A stretch of 64,000 bases of DNA, taken from contig NZ_JACIYP010000007.1 of NCBI RefSeq assembly GCF_014359905.1, positions 1 to 64,000 of the forward strand, in the 5' to 3' direction. The DNA comes from Hoeflea sp. (GTDB taxonomy: Bacteria; Pseudomonadota; Alphaproteobacteria; Rhizobiales; Rhizobiaceae). Both the position numbers and the translations under genes were made by a program. Below, piece by piece: positions 50,704 through 60,498 of this stretch (positions within the stretch are counted from its first letter, which is position 1; each line of letters opens with the position of its first letter). Below the pieces are notes generated by a model that saw nothing but the letters and a program-made list of their open reading frames with translations, searched no databases and was not told the DNA's origin.

Positions 50704-51810
50704 ATGTTTGACTCAGGGTGGATGCTTGCGCTGTCGGGCTGCATGGTCGGCGTCATTATCGGCTTTGCAGCGCGCAAAAGCCATTTCTGCACCATGGCGG
50801 CCCTGGAGCGCCACTGGTATGCGGGCGACGACCGGCCGCTCAGGGCCTGGGCGCTGGCCGCATTCACGGCGCTCATCGCCACGCAACTGCTCGGCGCTGC
50901 GGGCATGGCCGGGCTCGAACAATCCTTCTATCTGACCGAGCCGCTGCCGCTCGCCGGCGCCATTGTCGGCGGCCTGATGTTCGGCCTGGGCATGGCGCTT
51001 GTCGGCACCTGCGGCTTCGGCGCGCTGGTCCGGCTTAGCGGCGGCAATCTGCGCGCGCTGGTGGTTCTGACAGGCCTCGGGCTTGCAGCCCTTGCCGCCC
51101 AGCGCGGCGTCACCGCCCACATCCGCGCGGTTCTGCTCGATCCCTTGTCGCTCGACCTGTCGGCATTTGGCGGGCAATCGGCGGGCGCACTGATCTCACG
51201 CGCCACGGGTGTCAACGCAACACTGCCGCTGGCGCTGCTCATCGGTGCTGCGGGCCTGTGGTGGGTGTTCAAATCGGCCAGTTTCCGCGCCGACCGCAAC
51301 CGGCTGATCGCCGGCGTGGTCATAGGCCTCTGCATCGCCGCCGGCTGGGTGATCACCAGCCTGTTTGCGGCCCGGGCGCTGTACCCGGTTCAGGTCGAGG
51401 CCGGCTCCTTCGTCATGCCGGTGGGCGAAACCATCCTGCAGATCATCACCGTCACCGGCGAACTGCCCGATTACGGCATCGGCATCGTCATCGGCGTGTT
51501 CCTGGGCGCGGCTGTCTCCGCATTCCACTCCGACGACATGCGCTGGGAGGCCTGCGACGACGCCCGCGAACTGAGCCGCCACCTGCTCGGCGCCTTCCTG
51601 ATGGGCACCGGCGGCGTCTTTGCGCTCGGATGCACCATCGGACAGGGCGTCAGCGCCTTCTCGGTGATGGCGGTTTCGGCCCCGATCGTGATGCTCTCGA
51701 TTGCGGCGGGCGCCCGCATGGGGCTCGGCCTCTTGGTCGAAGGCAACGCCTTCAGCTTCATCGCAGACTGGCGCGCGCCGAAGGCTCAGCCGGAAGCCAC
51801 GAAACGGTAA
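50704..51810 (+). CDS. soxT: YeeE/YedE (SoxT-type) sulfur-compound transporter
   Basis: GFAARKSHFCTMAALERHW, GMALVGTCGFGALVRLSGGNLRAL, TGGVFALGCTIGQGVSAFSVMA; downstream of soxSR. Confidence 0.87.
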   Translation: MFDSGWMLALSGCMVGVIIGFAARKSHFCTMAALERHWYAGDDRPLRAWALAAFTALIATQLLGAAGMAGLEQSFYLTEPLPLAGAIVGGLMFGLGMALVGTCGFGALVRLSGGNLRALVVLTGLGLAALAAQRGVTAHIRAVLLDPLSLDLSAFGGQSAGALISRATGVNATLPLALLIGAAGLWWVFKSASFRADRNRLIAGVVIGLCIAAGWVITSLFAARALYPVQVEAGSFVMPVGETILQIITVTGELPDYGIGIVIGVFLGAAVSAFHSDDMRWEACDDARELSRHLLGAFLMGTGGVFALGCTIGQGVSAFSVMAVSAPIVMLSIAAGARMGLGLLVEGNAFSFIADWRAPKAQPEATKR

Positions 51811-52712
51811 GCCGCCCCGTCCCGCTCCACCCTGCCCTCACCGGGCTTGGGCAGATGGTAGGCGGTGATCGCCGCCTTGTCCGCCGCCAGCCGGTCGAGC
51901 AGCCTGAGCCGGGTGGCGACGCCCTTGTCCGGATCCTGGTCGGATCCGCTCGGCCATGCCGGATGGGTGAACGAGATCGCGAAATGGGTGATCGCATCAC
52001 CAGCCACCAGCACCGGCTCCGATCCGCCATGCAGCAGGAACGACATGTGCCCGGGCGTGTGCCCCGAAGTGTCGACGGCCTCGACGCCGGGCAGCACTTC
52101 CGCGCCGGGCTCGAACAGGTTGATCATGTCTTCGAGATGAGCAAGCCGGTTCTGCGCACCGACGGCGAATGTCTTGCGTTCCTCGGGCATGGTGTCAACC
52201 GTGCCCGGATCGCGCCAGAACTCCCATTCCGCACGGCCCATGTGGAAGCTCGCATTGGAGAACAGCACCTCGTCGAAGTCATCGACCAGCCCCCAGAGAT
52301 GGTCGGGATGGCAATGGGTGAAGACAACGTCGGTGACATCCGCCGGATCAAGGCCGGCCTCCGCCATGTTGTCGAGAAGCGTGCCCGCCGACGGCATGAA
52401 GTTGGGGCCGGACCCCACATCGAACATGATCAGCCGGTCACCCGATTTCAGGAACGGAACATTGCAATCAGGCGCCAGGGCGTCTGTCGGTTGTCCGTTC
52501 TCCGCAAGCAGCGCCACAAGCTCATCCCTCGGCACATCCGGATAGGAGAAGGCCAGCGGCAACACCAGGTTGCCGTCGCTGACGGTGCTCAGCACCGCCT
52601 CGCCGATCTCAAGGGCGCGGGCCGGCCGCAGGCCCACGGGCAGCAGCAATGCAGCCCCTGCAGCCGCACCGGTCCGCAGCAAGGTGCGTCTGGTCAGATC
52701 AAGCGATGTCAT
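51786..52712 (-). CDS. TAT-exported MBL-fold metallohydrolase (SoxH-like)
   Basis: TRRTLLRTGAAAGAALLL; FTHCHPDHLWGL, SGHTPGHMSFLL, GDAITH; start trimmed to ATG 52712. Confidence 0.85.
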   Translation of the reverse strand: MTSLDLTRRTLLRTGAAAGAALLLPVGLRPARALEIGEAVLSTVSDGNLVLPLAFSYPDVPRDELVALLAENGQPTDALAPDCNVPFLKSGDRLIMFDVGSGPNFMPSAGTLLDNMAEAGLDPADVTDVVFTHCHPDHLWGLVDDFDEVLFSNASFHMGRAEWEFWRDPGTVDTMPEERKTFAVGAQNRLAHLEDMINLFEPGAEVLPGVEAVDTSGHTPGHMSFLLHGGSEPVLVAGDAITHFAISFTHPAWPSGSDQDPDKGVATRLRLLDRLAADKAAITAYHLPKPGEGRVERDGAAYRFVASG

Positions 52713-52816
52713 GATATTCCTCCACATAGATTTATTTGAATATTTGCCTTTGTCTTGACTGAGGTCAATGCCTGTTCCCGCAATTGGGGTATTTTGGTGC
52801 AAAAGGAAAAGCTTCG

Positions 52817-53935
52817 ATGGAACTTGAGCTGCTTGCCGACCGGTTCGGCGACAAATGGACGCTTTTGATCGGTGGCGCGGTGATCGGTGCCTTGTTCGGC
52901 GCCTTTGCCCAGCAGAGCCGGTTCTGCCTGCGCGCCGCCGCCATCGAATTCTCCCGCGGCGAGGTCGGCGGCAAGATGGCGGTCTGGCTCATCGTGTTTT
53001 CGACCGCGATCGCCGGAACCATGCTGCTGGCCGCGTTTGATCTGTTCGTCGCCACCGAAGCCCGCCAGCTGGCCTCGCCGCAAAGCCTCTCCGGTGCGGC
53101 CCTCGGCGGGCTGATGTTCGGTGCCGGCATGATTTTGGCGCGCGGCTGTTCGTCCCGGTTGCTGGTGCTGTCGGCTACCGGAAACCTGCGCGCCCTGCTC
53201 TCGGGCCTGGTGTTCGCGGTCGTGGCGCAAGCCAGCCTGCATGGGTTTCTATCTCCGCTGCGGGAAGCGCTGGCAACGCCGCTGACGACGCTGTCGATCG
53301 GTTCCAATGACCTTCTGGTCCTGTCCGGCGTTTCCGAAACAACCGCCTTCACGCTGGTGTTGATAGGCCTCGCCGCGAGCATTGGGCTGGCGATGTGGCG
53401 CAAGATCGGCATCTGGAAGACGCTTTCCTCCTTCCTGGTGGGGGCCTGCATTCCGCTCGCCTGGTGGTTCACCAAATCCATGACCGGGATCGCCTTCGAG
53501 CCGGTGACGATCGAATCCTTGAGTTTCACCGGCCCCTCGGCGAACACCCTGATGCTTTTTCTGTCGGAGCCCGGGTCGATGATCGATTTCGATGTCGGCC
53601 TCGTTCCCGGCGTGTTCCTCGGTGCCTTCCTGGCGGCCCTGCTGACGGGTGAACTCGAACTCCAGGGGTTTGAGGGTGGCGGCTCGATGCGGCGCTATCT
53701 GGCGGGCGCCGCTCTGATGGGCTTCGGCGGCATGCTGGCCGGCGGCTGCGCCGTGGGCGCGGGCGTCACCGGCGCAAGCATTTTCGCGCTCACCGCCTGG
53801 GTCACCCTGTTCTCCATCTGGCTCGCGGCATCGGCCACCGACTGGCTGGTCGACCGCAAGCTGCCCGAACGGCAATCGCGCGCGCACCTCCAGCCTCAAC
53901 AAGCCCGACCCGTCACGATCCGGACCACCGAATAG
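52817..53935 (+). CDS. Second YeeE/YedE family transporter
   Basis: GAFAQQSRFCLRAAAIEFSRGEVGGK, GAGMILARGCSSRLLVLSATGNLRAL, GGMLAGGCAVGAGVTGASIFALTAW. Confidence 0.87.
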   Translation: MELELLADRFGDKWTLLIGGAVIGALFGAFAQQSRFCLRAAAIEFSRGEVGGKMAVWLIVFSTAIAGTMLLAAFDLFVATEARQLASPQSLSGAALGGLMFGAGMILARGCSSRLLVLSATGNLRALLSGLVFAVVAQASLHGFLSPLREALATPLTTLSIGSNDLLVLSGVSETTAFTLVLIGLAASIGLAMWRKIGIWKTLSSFLVGACIPLAWWFTKSMTGIAFEPVTIESLSFTGPSANTLMLFLSEPGSMIDFDVGLVPGVFLGAFLAALLTGELELQGFEGGGSMRRYLAGAALMGFGGMLAGGCAVGAGVTGASIFALTAWVTLFSIWLAASATDWLVDRKLPERQSRAHLQPQQARPVTIRTTE

Positions 53936-53940
53936 CAAGA

Positions 53941-53998
53941 CCGCCAGGCAGACCACGCTCTCCGTACATCCGGGAATGAACGTGATCCTGCCTGGCGG
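53941..53998 (+). repeat. Long inverted repeat directly after the YedE stop (possible terminator/structured 3' end)
   Basis: CCGCCAGGCAG...CTGCCTGGCGG (11-bp arms) plus inner CACG/CGTG pairing. Confidence 0.65.
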
Positions 53999-54093
53999 CC
54001 CTGAACCCTGCACCCTTTGCGGGCGTCGTTATCGATCCCCTCTGGATCTGAGATACTCAATGCAGGAAGCGTGCCAGTTTGGGAAAGTCCGGT

Positions 54094-54119
54094 AAATCCG
54101 GATTTCAGTCGGATTTTTT
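54094..54119 (+). terminator. Rho-independent-like terminator
   Basis: AAATCCG-GATTTCAGT-CGGATTT followed by TTT. Confidence 0.5.
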
Positions 54120-54223
54120 CGCTAACCCAATGAGACAGATGCAAGTGCAATGGGCAAGAGCGGGACTGCATTCGCCCAATTCATGGGCAGGCAGAAGGAT
54201 TGCCGGGATTGCGGGCGTGGGCC

Positions 54224-54919
54224 TCACACGGAAACCGCTTCGCGCAATCTGTCCTTGGTCAGGCTCTCGCGATCGCCTGCCATCTTGACCTCGCCGCGCT
54301 CGATCACGCAGAACCGGTCGGCTAGGCCATAGGCGAACTCGAAATATTGCTCCACCAGCACGATCGCCATCTTGCCGTCATCGCGCAAGAGCGCGATGAC
54401 GCGGCCGATCTGCTGGATAATGTTGGGCTGGATGCCTTCGGTGGGCTCATCCAGCAACAGCAGTTTGGGCCTTGTGATCAGCGCCCGCGCTATCGAAAGC
54501 TGCTGCTGCTGGCCACCGGAGAGGTCGCCGCCGCGGCGGTTGCGCATGTCTTTGAGCACCGGGAACAGCTCGTAGATATGATCCGGGATCCGGTGCTCGC
54601 TGCGCGGCAGACAGGCAAAACCGGTCTCCAGATTCTCGGTCACCGTCAAGAGCGGGAAGATATCCCGGCCCTGCGGCACATAGCCGACCCCCCTGGCGGC
54701 CAGCTGGTGCGCCGGGATCCTGCCGATCGCCTGCCCGTCGAGATGATACGCGCCGCCCGAGCGGTGATGCACCCCGGAAATCGCCTTCAGCAGGCTGGTC
54801 TTGCCCACGCCGTTGGTGCCCATCACGCAGGTCACCTGCCCGACATCGGCTTTCAGCGAAATGCCCTTGAGGATCTGCGACTGGCCGTAATGCAGCGTCA
54901 GGTTTTGGATATCGAGCAT
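54224..54919 (-). CDS. urtE: Urea ABC transporter ATP-binding protein UrtE
   Basis: MGTNGVGKTSLLKAISGVHHRSGG, LSGGQQQQLSIARALITRPKLLLLDEPTEGIQPNIIQQIGRVI. Confidence 0.95.
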   Translation of the reverse strand: MLDIQNLTLHYGQSQILKGISLKADVGQVTCVMGTNGVGKTSLLKAISGVHHRSGGAYHLDGQAIGRIPAHQLAARGVGYVPQGRDIFPLLTVTENLETGFACLPRSEHRIPDHIYELFPVLKDMRNRRGGDLSGGQQQQLSIARALITRPKLLLLDEPTEGIQPNIIQQIGRVIALLRDDGKMAIVLVEQYFEFAYGLADRFCVIERGEVKMAGDRESLTKDRLREAVSV

Positions 54920-54922
54920 GGT

Positions 54923-55663
54923 CTAGCGCCCCAGATAGACATCAATGACCTCGGAATTGGCGGTGACATGGTCGAGCGACCCCTCCGCCAGAACCGAGCC
55001 TTCGTGCAGCACCGTCACCTTGCAGTCGAGCCGGCGGACGAATTCCATGTCGTGCTCGACCACCACCACGGCCCGGGTTTCCGCCGCCCGGCGCAACAGG
55101 TCGGTGGTGTGCTCGCGCTCGCCCAGCGTCATGCCGGCGGCCGGCTCGTCGACCAGAAGCAGCTTCGGCTCCTGCGCCAGCAGCATGCCGATTTCCAGCC
55201 ACTGCTTCTGGCCGTGCGAGAGTTCGCCCGCCATCCGCTCAAGCGCCTCCGACAGGCCGATTTCCTCGGCGAGCGCCAGCACGCGGCTCCCGTCTTCCGG
55301 TGTCGCCCGGTATCCCAGAACCGCAAACGGCAGCCGGTCGTTGCTCAAGGCCATCATCAGGTTGTCGCGCACGCTTTGCGCCTCGAACACTGTGGGGCGC
55401 TGGAACTTGCGCCCCACGCCGGCGCGCGCGATTTGGCTCTCTGACAATCTAAGCAGGTCAAACTGCGGCTCGCCGAACCGCACCCTGCCCTCGTCGGGCC
55501 TGGTCTTGCCGGTGACGATGTCCATGAAGGTGGTCTTGCCCGCCCCGTTGGGTCCGATGATCGCGCGCAACTCCTGTTCGCCGATTTCAAACGACAGATT
55601 GTTGATGGCCTTGAACCCGTCAAAGGACACCGAGATCGAGGTGACTTCGAGAAGTGCGCTCAC
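54923..55663 (-). CDS. urtD: Urea ABC transporter ATP-binding protein UrtD
   Basis: IIGPNGAGKTTFMDIVTGKTRPDEG, ELSHGQKQWLEIGMLLAQEPKLLLVDEPAAGMT; GTG start overlapping urtC stop. Confidence 0.95.
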   Translation of the reverse strand: MSALLEVTSISVSFDGFKAINNLSFEIGEQELRAIIGPNGAGKTTFMDIVTGKTRPDEGRVRFGEPQFDLLRLSESQIARAGVGRKFQRPTVFEAQSVRDNLMMALSNDRLPFAVLGYRATPEDGSRVLALAEEIGLSEALERMAGELSHGQKQWLEIGMLLAQEPKLLLVDEPAAGMTLGEREHTTDLLRRAAETRAVVVVEHDMEFVRRLDCKVTVLHEGSVLAEGSLDHVTANSEVIDVYLGR

Positions 55664-56829
55664 GCTGCATCCTTTCTGACCAGCCGGTCGAACAGCCCGC
55701 CAATGCCCTTGGGCATGAACAACGTCACCAGCACGAAACCGAGCCCCAGCAGGACCTGCCACCAGTCGACCCAGTTAATGGTGTAGAAGCCCAGCGGAAT
55801 GCTCGGCGCCTGCCCGCCGGTGAACCAGGACGACAGCAGCGACACGGTCGCCGCCCCGATGACGGCCCCGTAGAGACGTCCCCGCCCGCCGATGGCCACC
55901 CAGACCGCCAGATAGATCGAGGCGATCGGCGCTATTTCCGCCGGGTTGATGATGCCTGCCTGCGGATAATACAGCGCCCCCGCGATCGCCGCGATCACGG
56001 CCGTCAGCGTGAACACCACCAGCTTGTAGGCTTCCACCGGGTAGCCCATGAAGCGGATGCGGGTCTCGTCGTCGCGGATGGCGCGGATGACATTGCCGAA
56101 CTTGCCCGAGACCACCCAGGCAGCAAGCAGATAGCCCAGCCCCAGCGCCAGAGCGGAGGCCAGGAAAAACCACACCGAGATCACCGATTGCGGCACGTCG
56201 GTCAGGCCCGGAATGTTCTGCAATCCCGACAGGCCGTTGTTGCCGCGCAACCCGCTGTCGTTCTGGAACAGGTAGAGCGACAGCGCCAGCGTCATCGCCT
56301 GGGTCAGGATCGACAGATACACCCCGGTCACGCGTGAGCGGAACGCCAGCCACCCGAACACCAGCGCCAGCAGACCCGGCACCAGCACCACCAGCACCAG
56401 TTGGGCAAACAGACTGTCGGCGAAATACCATACGACGGGGATTTCCGAGCCGCCGACCACGCCGAAGATCTGCGTGCCGATGCCTTCGCGGATCTCTTCG
56501 GCCGTCGGCGGCAATTCGGCGCCGGCAAGCGAGGCAATGACGATGTCCTTGGTGCGCTCATACATCAGCCACATGCCGATCATGTAGCCGCCGAGGCCGA
56601 AGAAGGCGAAATGGCCCAATGACAGGATTCCGCAATAGCCCCATACCAGATCCATGGCGATGGCGATCAGGCACAGGCAGAGCGTCTTGCCGAGGATCTT
56701 GACGAAGCTGGTCGAGACCAGCCCCAGGCCGAAGCCTTCCGACAGCACCGTGATGACGATGGTGAAGACCGCAAGCAGCGAGATGAAGACCAGCACCGAC
56801 GGCTGCCGCGCGAACAGGGAACGCTGCAT
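55660..56829 (-). CDS. urtC: Urea ABC transporter permease UrtC
   Basis: DLVWGYCGILSLGHFAFFGLGGYMIGMWLMY, AVWVAIGGRGRLYGAVIGA. Confidence 0.95.
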   Translation of the reverse strand: MQRSLFARQPSVLVFISLLAVFTIVITVLSEGFGLGLVSTSFVKILGKTLCLCLIAIAMDLVWGYCGILSLGHFAFFGLGGYMIGMWLMYERTKDIVIASLAGAELPPTAEEIREGIGTQIFGVVGGSEIPVVWYFADSLFAQLVLVVLVPGLLALVFGWLAFRSRVTGVYLSILTQAMTLALSLYLFQNDSGLRGNNGLSGLQNIPGLTDVPQSVISVWFFLASALALGLGYLLAAWVVSGKFGNVIRAIRDDETRIRFMGYPVEAYKLVVFTLTAVIAAIAGALYYPQAGIINPAEIAPIASIYLAVWVAIGGRGRLYGAVIGAATVSLLSSWFTGGQAPSIPLGFYTINWVDWWQVLLGLGFVLVTLFMPKGIGGLFDRLVRKDAA

Positions 56830-56832
56830 GGT

Positions 56833-58782
56833 CTAGTCCCCCGCCGCTCGGCCCTTGAGCGCGATGATGCCCTTGGGTCTGAACTGAATGAAAATGATGA
56901 TGAAGATGATCATGTAGGTCTGCGCCGCCAAGGTGTTGGACGGGTTGAAGAACTCGATCAGCTTCTGCAGTGAGCCGATCATGCCGGCGCCGGCGAGGGT
57001 GCCCCAGATATTGCCGACGCCGCCCACCACCACCGTCATGAAGCTTTGCACGATGTAGCCCGAGCCGAGCTCGGAGGTGACCTTGGCGAACAGGCCGATG
57101 GCGACGCCTGCGATGCCGGCGATGCCGGAGCCCAGCCCGAAGGTCATCATGTTGATACGGTCCGGATTGATCCCCATCGACGAGGCCATGCGCGGATTCT
57201 GCGTCACCGCCCGGATCTCGAGCCCGAGCCGGGTCCGCTTGAGGATGAACAGCAGCAGCCCCATGAACACGACCGCGAGCACGAAGATGGCGATCCGGAT
57301 ATAGCTGACCGACACCACGTCATTGAGCGCCCAGGCGCCATCCAGCCAGGATGGCGAGGTCAGCGGGCGCGCCTGGGTGCCGAAGATGTTCTTGGCGATC
57401 TGCTGCAGCGCAATGGAAATGCCGAACGTGGCGAGCAGCGTTTCGAGCGGCCGGTGCGCCAGATGCCGGATCACCAGCCGCTCCAGCGCCACGCCCGCCA
57501 TGAATGCCACAGCGAAGGCGAGCGGCAACGCCACCAGGATGGAGGCGGTGTAGTTCGGAATGATCTGCTGGACCACATAGCCGGTATAGGCGCCGATCAT
57601 GATGAATTCTCCATGCGCCATGTTGATCACCCCCATCACACCGAAGGTGATGGCAAGACCGATGGCGGCCAGAAAGTAGATCGACGCCAGCGACAGCCCG
57701 TCGAGCGCGAGCGAGAGGAACCGGTAGAACCCGACAGTCCTGCTGATATCGGAGAGTGTCTCCCTGGCCGCCGTGGTCAGAGCCGCATCGGACTCAGCAT
57801 AGACCTCGGCGAGGACATGGCTTGAAACGGCCTCTTGCTGCTCGTCCTGGGTTACAAGCGGCGGGACTGCGCCGGAGGCGGCGAGCGCCAGATAGGCCCG
57901 GTCGCGCGCCTCCTGGGTCACCAGCTCGGCAACGGGAATGCCCGCGACCGCGCCGTCCTGGATATTGGCGATCAACGCGCGCTTGCGCGCGTCAGGCAGC
58001 ACGATCGGCTGCGCCTTGCCCGCGTCGACCAGCAATTGGTAGGCTGTATCCGTGTCGATGTCGCTGCCCGGCGTCAGGATCCTGGCAACATTGACGCCTT
58101 CCGGCGTCGCATCGAACACCTTCACGCTGGACGCCAGCAACGGGTTGAGCGCCGCCCGCGCATCCACGCCGGAATCGCCGGCAAAGCTTCTGATCGCAGC
58201 GACGCGATTGGCGGAATCGCTGCCGAACTTGATCGTCAACAGCCGCTGGAGCCGCATCTTGCGGGCCTTGATGGCCGGATCCGTTTCCTCTTCGATCGCA
58301 TCCCTGAGGATGGCCAGGTGCGATTCATTGGCGGAACGCTCAAGCGCGGTCAGCGCCTGCAACCGGCGCTCCGGGTCCGGGTCGGACAGTTGGAACTGGA
58401 CCAGTTTGGCGGCGATCAAGCCGCGCACGCCACTGTTGGGATTGAGATTGGAGAGATCCGCCTGCTCCGCCAGCCCGGCTTCCGCGCCGGTATCGACATC
58501 GATCAGCATCAGCTTGCCGCCATCGGCCTTCTCGACAAAGAAGAAGCGTCCGTCTGACTTGCGCTGCCAGACCCCTTTCTCCCGCCATTTCTCCAGGAAC
58601 ACCGGAACATTGGGCAATTCACTCGTCGCCAGGTCCTCAAGCACGGGACCGATTGTCATGCGCGATGGTCGTTCGATCATGGCGCGCTTGCTTTCAAGCA
58701 GCGCGTTGAGACCGCCCTCCTGCGCTGTCGCCGGCAGAAGCCAGCTCAGCGCGGCAATCAGGATATAGGCAATGCGGAGCAT
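56833..58782 (-). CDS. urtB: Urea ABC transporter permease UrtB with long secreted N-terminal domain
   Basis: Signal peptide, ~340-aa extracytoplasmic region, then LAAIGLAITFGVMGVINMAHGEFIMIGAYTGYVVQ permease. Confidence 0.95.
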   Translation of the reverse strand: MLRIAYILIAALSWLLPATAQEGGLNALLESKRAMIERPSRMTIGPVLEDLATSELPNVPVFLEKWREKGVWQRKSDGRFFFVEKADGGKLMLIDVDTGAEAGLAEQADLSNLNPNSGVRGLIAAKLVQFQLSDPDPERRLQALTALERSANESHLAILRDAIEEETDPAIKARKMRLQRLLTIKFGSDSANRVAAIRSFAGDSGVDARAALNPLLASSVKVFDATPEGVNVARILTPGSDIDTDTAYQLLVDAGKAQPIVLPDARKRALIANIQDGAVAGIPVAELVTQEARDRAYLALAASGAVPPLVTQDEQQEAVSSHVLAEVYAESDAALTTAARETLSDISRTVGFYRFLSLALDGLSLASIYFLAAIGLAITFGVMGVINMAHGEFIMIGAYTGYVVQQIIPNYTASILVALPLAFAVAFMAGVALERLVIRHLAHRPLETLLATFGISIALQQIAKNIFGTQARPLTSPSWLDGAWALNDVVSVSYIRIAIFVLAVVFMGLLLFILKRTRLGLEIRAVTQNPRMASSMGINPDRINMMTFGLGSGIAGIAGVAIGLFAKVTSELGSGYIVQSFMTVVVGGVGNIWGTLAGAGMIGSLQKLIEFFNPSNTLAAQTYMIIFIIIFIQFRPKGIIALKGRAAGD

Positions 58783-58845
58783 GGAAGACCGGAAGGGTTG
58801 GGAAGGCGGAAAAGGGGGCCGCCGGCCCCCTCCCGTTCCAGGGGA

Positions 58846-60138
58846 TCAATAGTTGGAATTGAGCTGCACGCAGGTCTTGGTCTCGGTGTTGTACATGCCG
58901 CACTCGAGTTCCTTCCAATTCGATTCCAGCACGGCCGATTCCGGCAGGAAGTCGGTCCAGGCGTCGCCGGGAACCGGCTCGGTCTGGCTGACGATGCTGA
59001 ACTGTCCATCCGCCTGGATTTCGCCGATCAGAACCGGCTTGGTCAGGTGGTGGTTGGGCAGCATTTCGGCTTCCGAGCCGGTCAGGTTCGGAAACTTCTG
59101 GCCGTACATGGCGGTGCGGACGGCATCGACGTCGGTGGTGCCGGCGGCTTCGACAGCGTTCACCCACATGTTGAAGCCGATGTAATGGGCTTCCATCGGG
59201 TCGTTGGTGACCCGCTCTTCACCGGCAAAAGCCTTCCATTCCTTGATGAATTCGGCATTGGCCGGCGCATCGGCGGACTGGAAGTAGTTCCAGGCGGCGA
59301 GATGGCCGACGAGGTTGGTGGTGTCGAGGCCGGAGAGTTCTTCCTCGCCCACCGAGAAGGCCACGACAGGAATGTCGTCAGCCGAGATGCCGGCCGCGGC
59401 GAGTTCCTTGTAGAAGCCGATATTGGCGTCGCCATTGATGGTCGAAATCACGCCCACCTTCTTGCCGTCGGCGCCAAGGGCGACCACGTCACCGACGATC
59501 TTGGACCAGTCGGAATGGCCGAACGGGGTGTAGTTGACGAAGATGTCCTCTGCCGCGATGCCCTTGTCCTTGAGATACTGCTCGAGGATCTTGTTGGTCG
59601 TGCGCGGATAGACATAGTCGGTGCCCAGCAGCGCGAATTTCTCGACCCCAAGCTCTTCAAGGAAGTAGTCGGTCGCCGGAATGGCCTGCTGGTTCGGGGC
59701 AGCCCCCGTGTAGAAGACGTTCTTGGAGGATTCCTCGCCCTCGTACTGAACGGGATAGAACAGAAGCCCGTTGAGTTCCTCGATCACCGGCAGAACCGAC
59801 TTGCGGCTCACCGAGGTCCAGCAGCCGAACATGACATCGACGTTCTGGACGGTCATGAGTTCGCGGGCCTTTTCGGCAAACAGCGGCCAGTCGGATGCCG
59901 GATCGACAACAACAGCCTCGAGCTTCTTGCCCAGCAGGCCGCCCTTGGCGTTCTGCTGCGCGATCAGCATCTCCATGGTTTCCTTGAGTGTCGTTTCCGA
60001 GATGGCCATCGTTCCCGATAGCGAGTGCAGGACACCAACCTTGATTGTCTCCTCCTGCGCATATGCCGAGTGGGCCAATACGGTCGATGTAACCAGTGCC
60101 GCCGCCCCTGCGATCTTCAATTGAGTGGTAAATTTCAT
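58846..60138 (-). CDS. urtA: Urea ABC transporter substrate-binding protein UrtA
   Basis: IKVGVLHSLSGTMAISETTLKETMEMLI, GCWTSVSRKSVLPVIEELNGLLFYPVQYEGEESSKNVFYTGAAPNQQ; start trimmed to ATG 60138. Confidence 0.96.
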   Translation of the reverse strand: MKFTTQLKIAGAAALVTSTVLAHSAYAQEETIKVGVLHSLSGTMAISETTLKETMEMLIAQQNAKGGLLGKKLEAVVVDPASDWPLFAEKARELMTVQNVDVMFGCWTSVSRKSVLPVIEELNGLLFYPVQYEGEESSKNVFYTGAAPNQQAIPATDYFLEELGVEKFALLGTDYVYPRTTNKILEQYLKDKGIAAEDIFVNYTPFGHSDWSKIVGDVVALGADGKKVGVISTINGDANIGFYKELAAAGISADDIPVVAFSVGEEELSGLDTTNLVGHLAAWNYFQSADAPANAEFIKEWKAFAGEERVTNDPMEAHYIGFNMWVNAVEAAGTTDVDAVRTAMYGQKFPNLTGSEAEMLPNHHLTKPVLIGEIQADGQFSIVSQTEPVPGDAWTDFLPESAVLESNWKELECGMYNTETKTCVQLNSNY

Positions 60139-60177
60139 GTCAGCCTCCGTGCTGTTCGTGTCCACGGAACTTTTCAA

Positions 60178-60193
60178 TGCAAGCGCCTTGCCA
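60178..60193 (-). promoter_or_regulatory. Sigma54 (RpoN) -24/-12 promoter of urtABCDE
   Basis: Minus strand TGGCAAG-GCGC-TTGCA with the required GG-N10-GC spacing, ~40 nt upstream of urtA ATG. Confidence 0.7.
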
Positions 60194-60498
60194 GTTGCGT
60201 TGCTGCTGGCTTTTCACGGTTTATTAAGGTTTCGCAACAGACGCCGGCAAAACATGTCTCAAAAACGCGTCAAATAATGCCCATATTTAGTGCACTGCCA
60301 TTTTTATGTGCATTAGATAGCCGGGCACATGGGGCCAGGAAGCGGGCCCAATTGTCACGCGCAGCTCGCAAGGTCACCCGAAAGTGCCTTATCCCCAGGG
60401 CGGGCTTGCGTGGAAGCTTTATTTCGCTTCTTATGCTCTCAGGATGAGGTCATCTCGGGTTTCATCCCCACTTGGCAACAAGGAGCTCCGTCGTCCCC

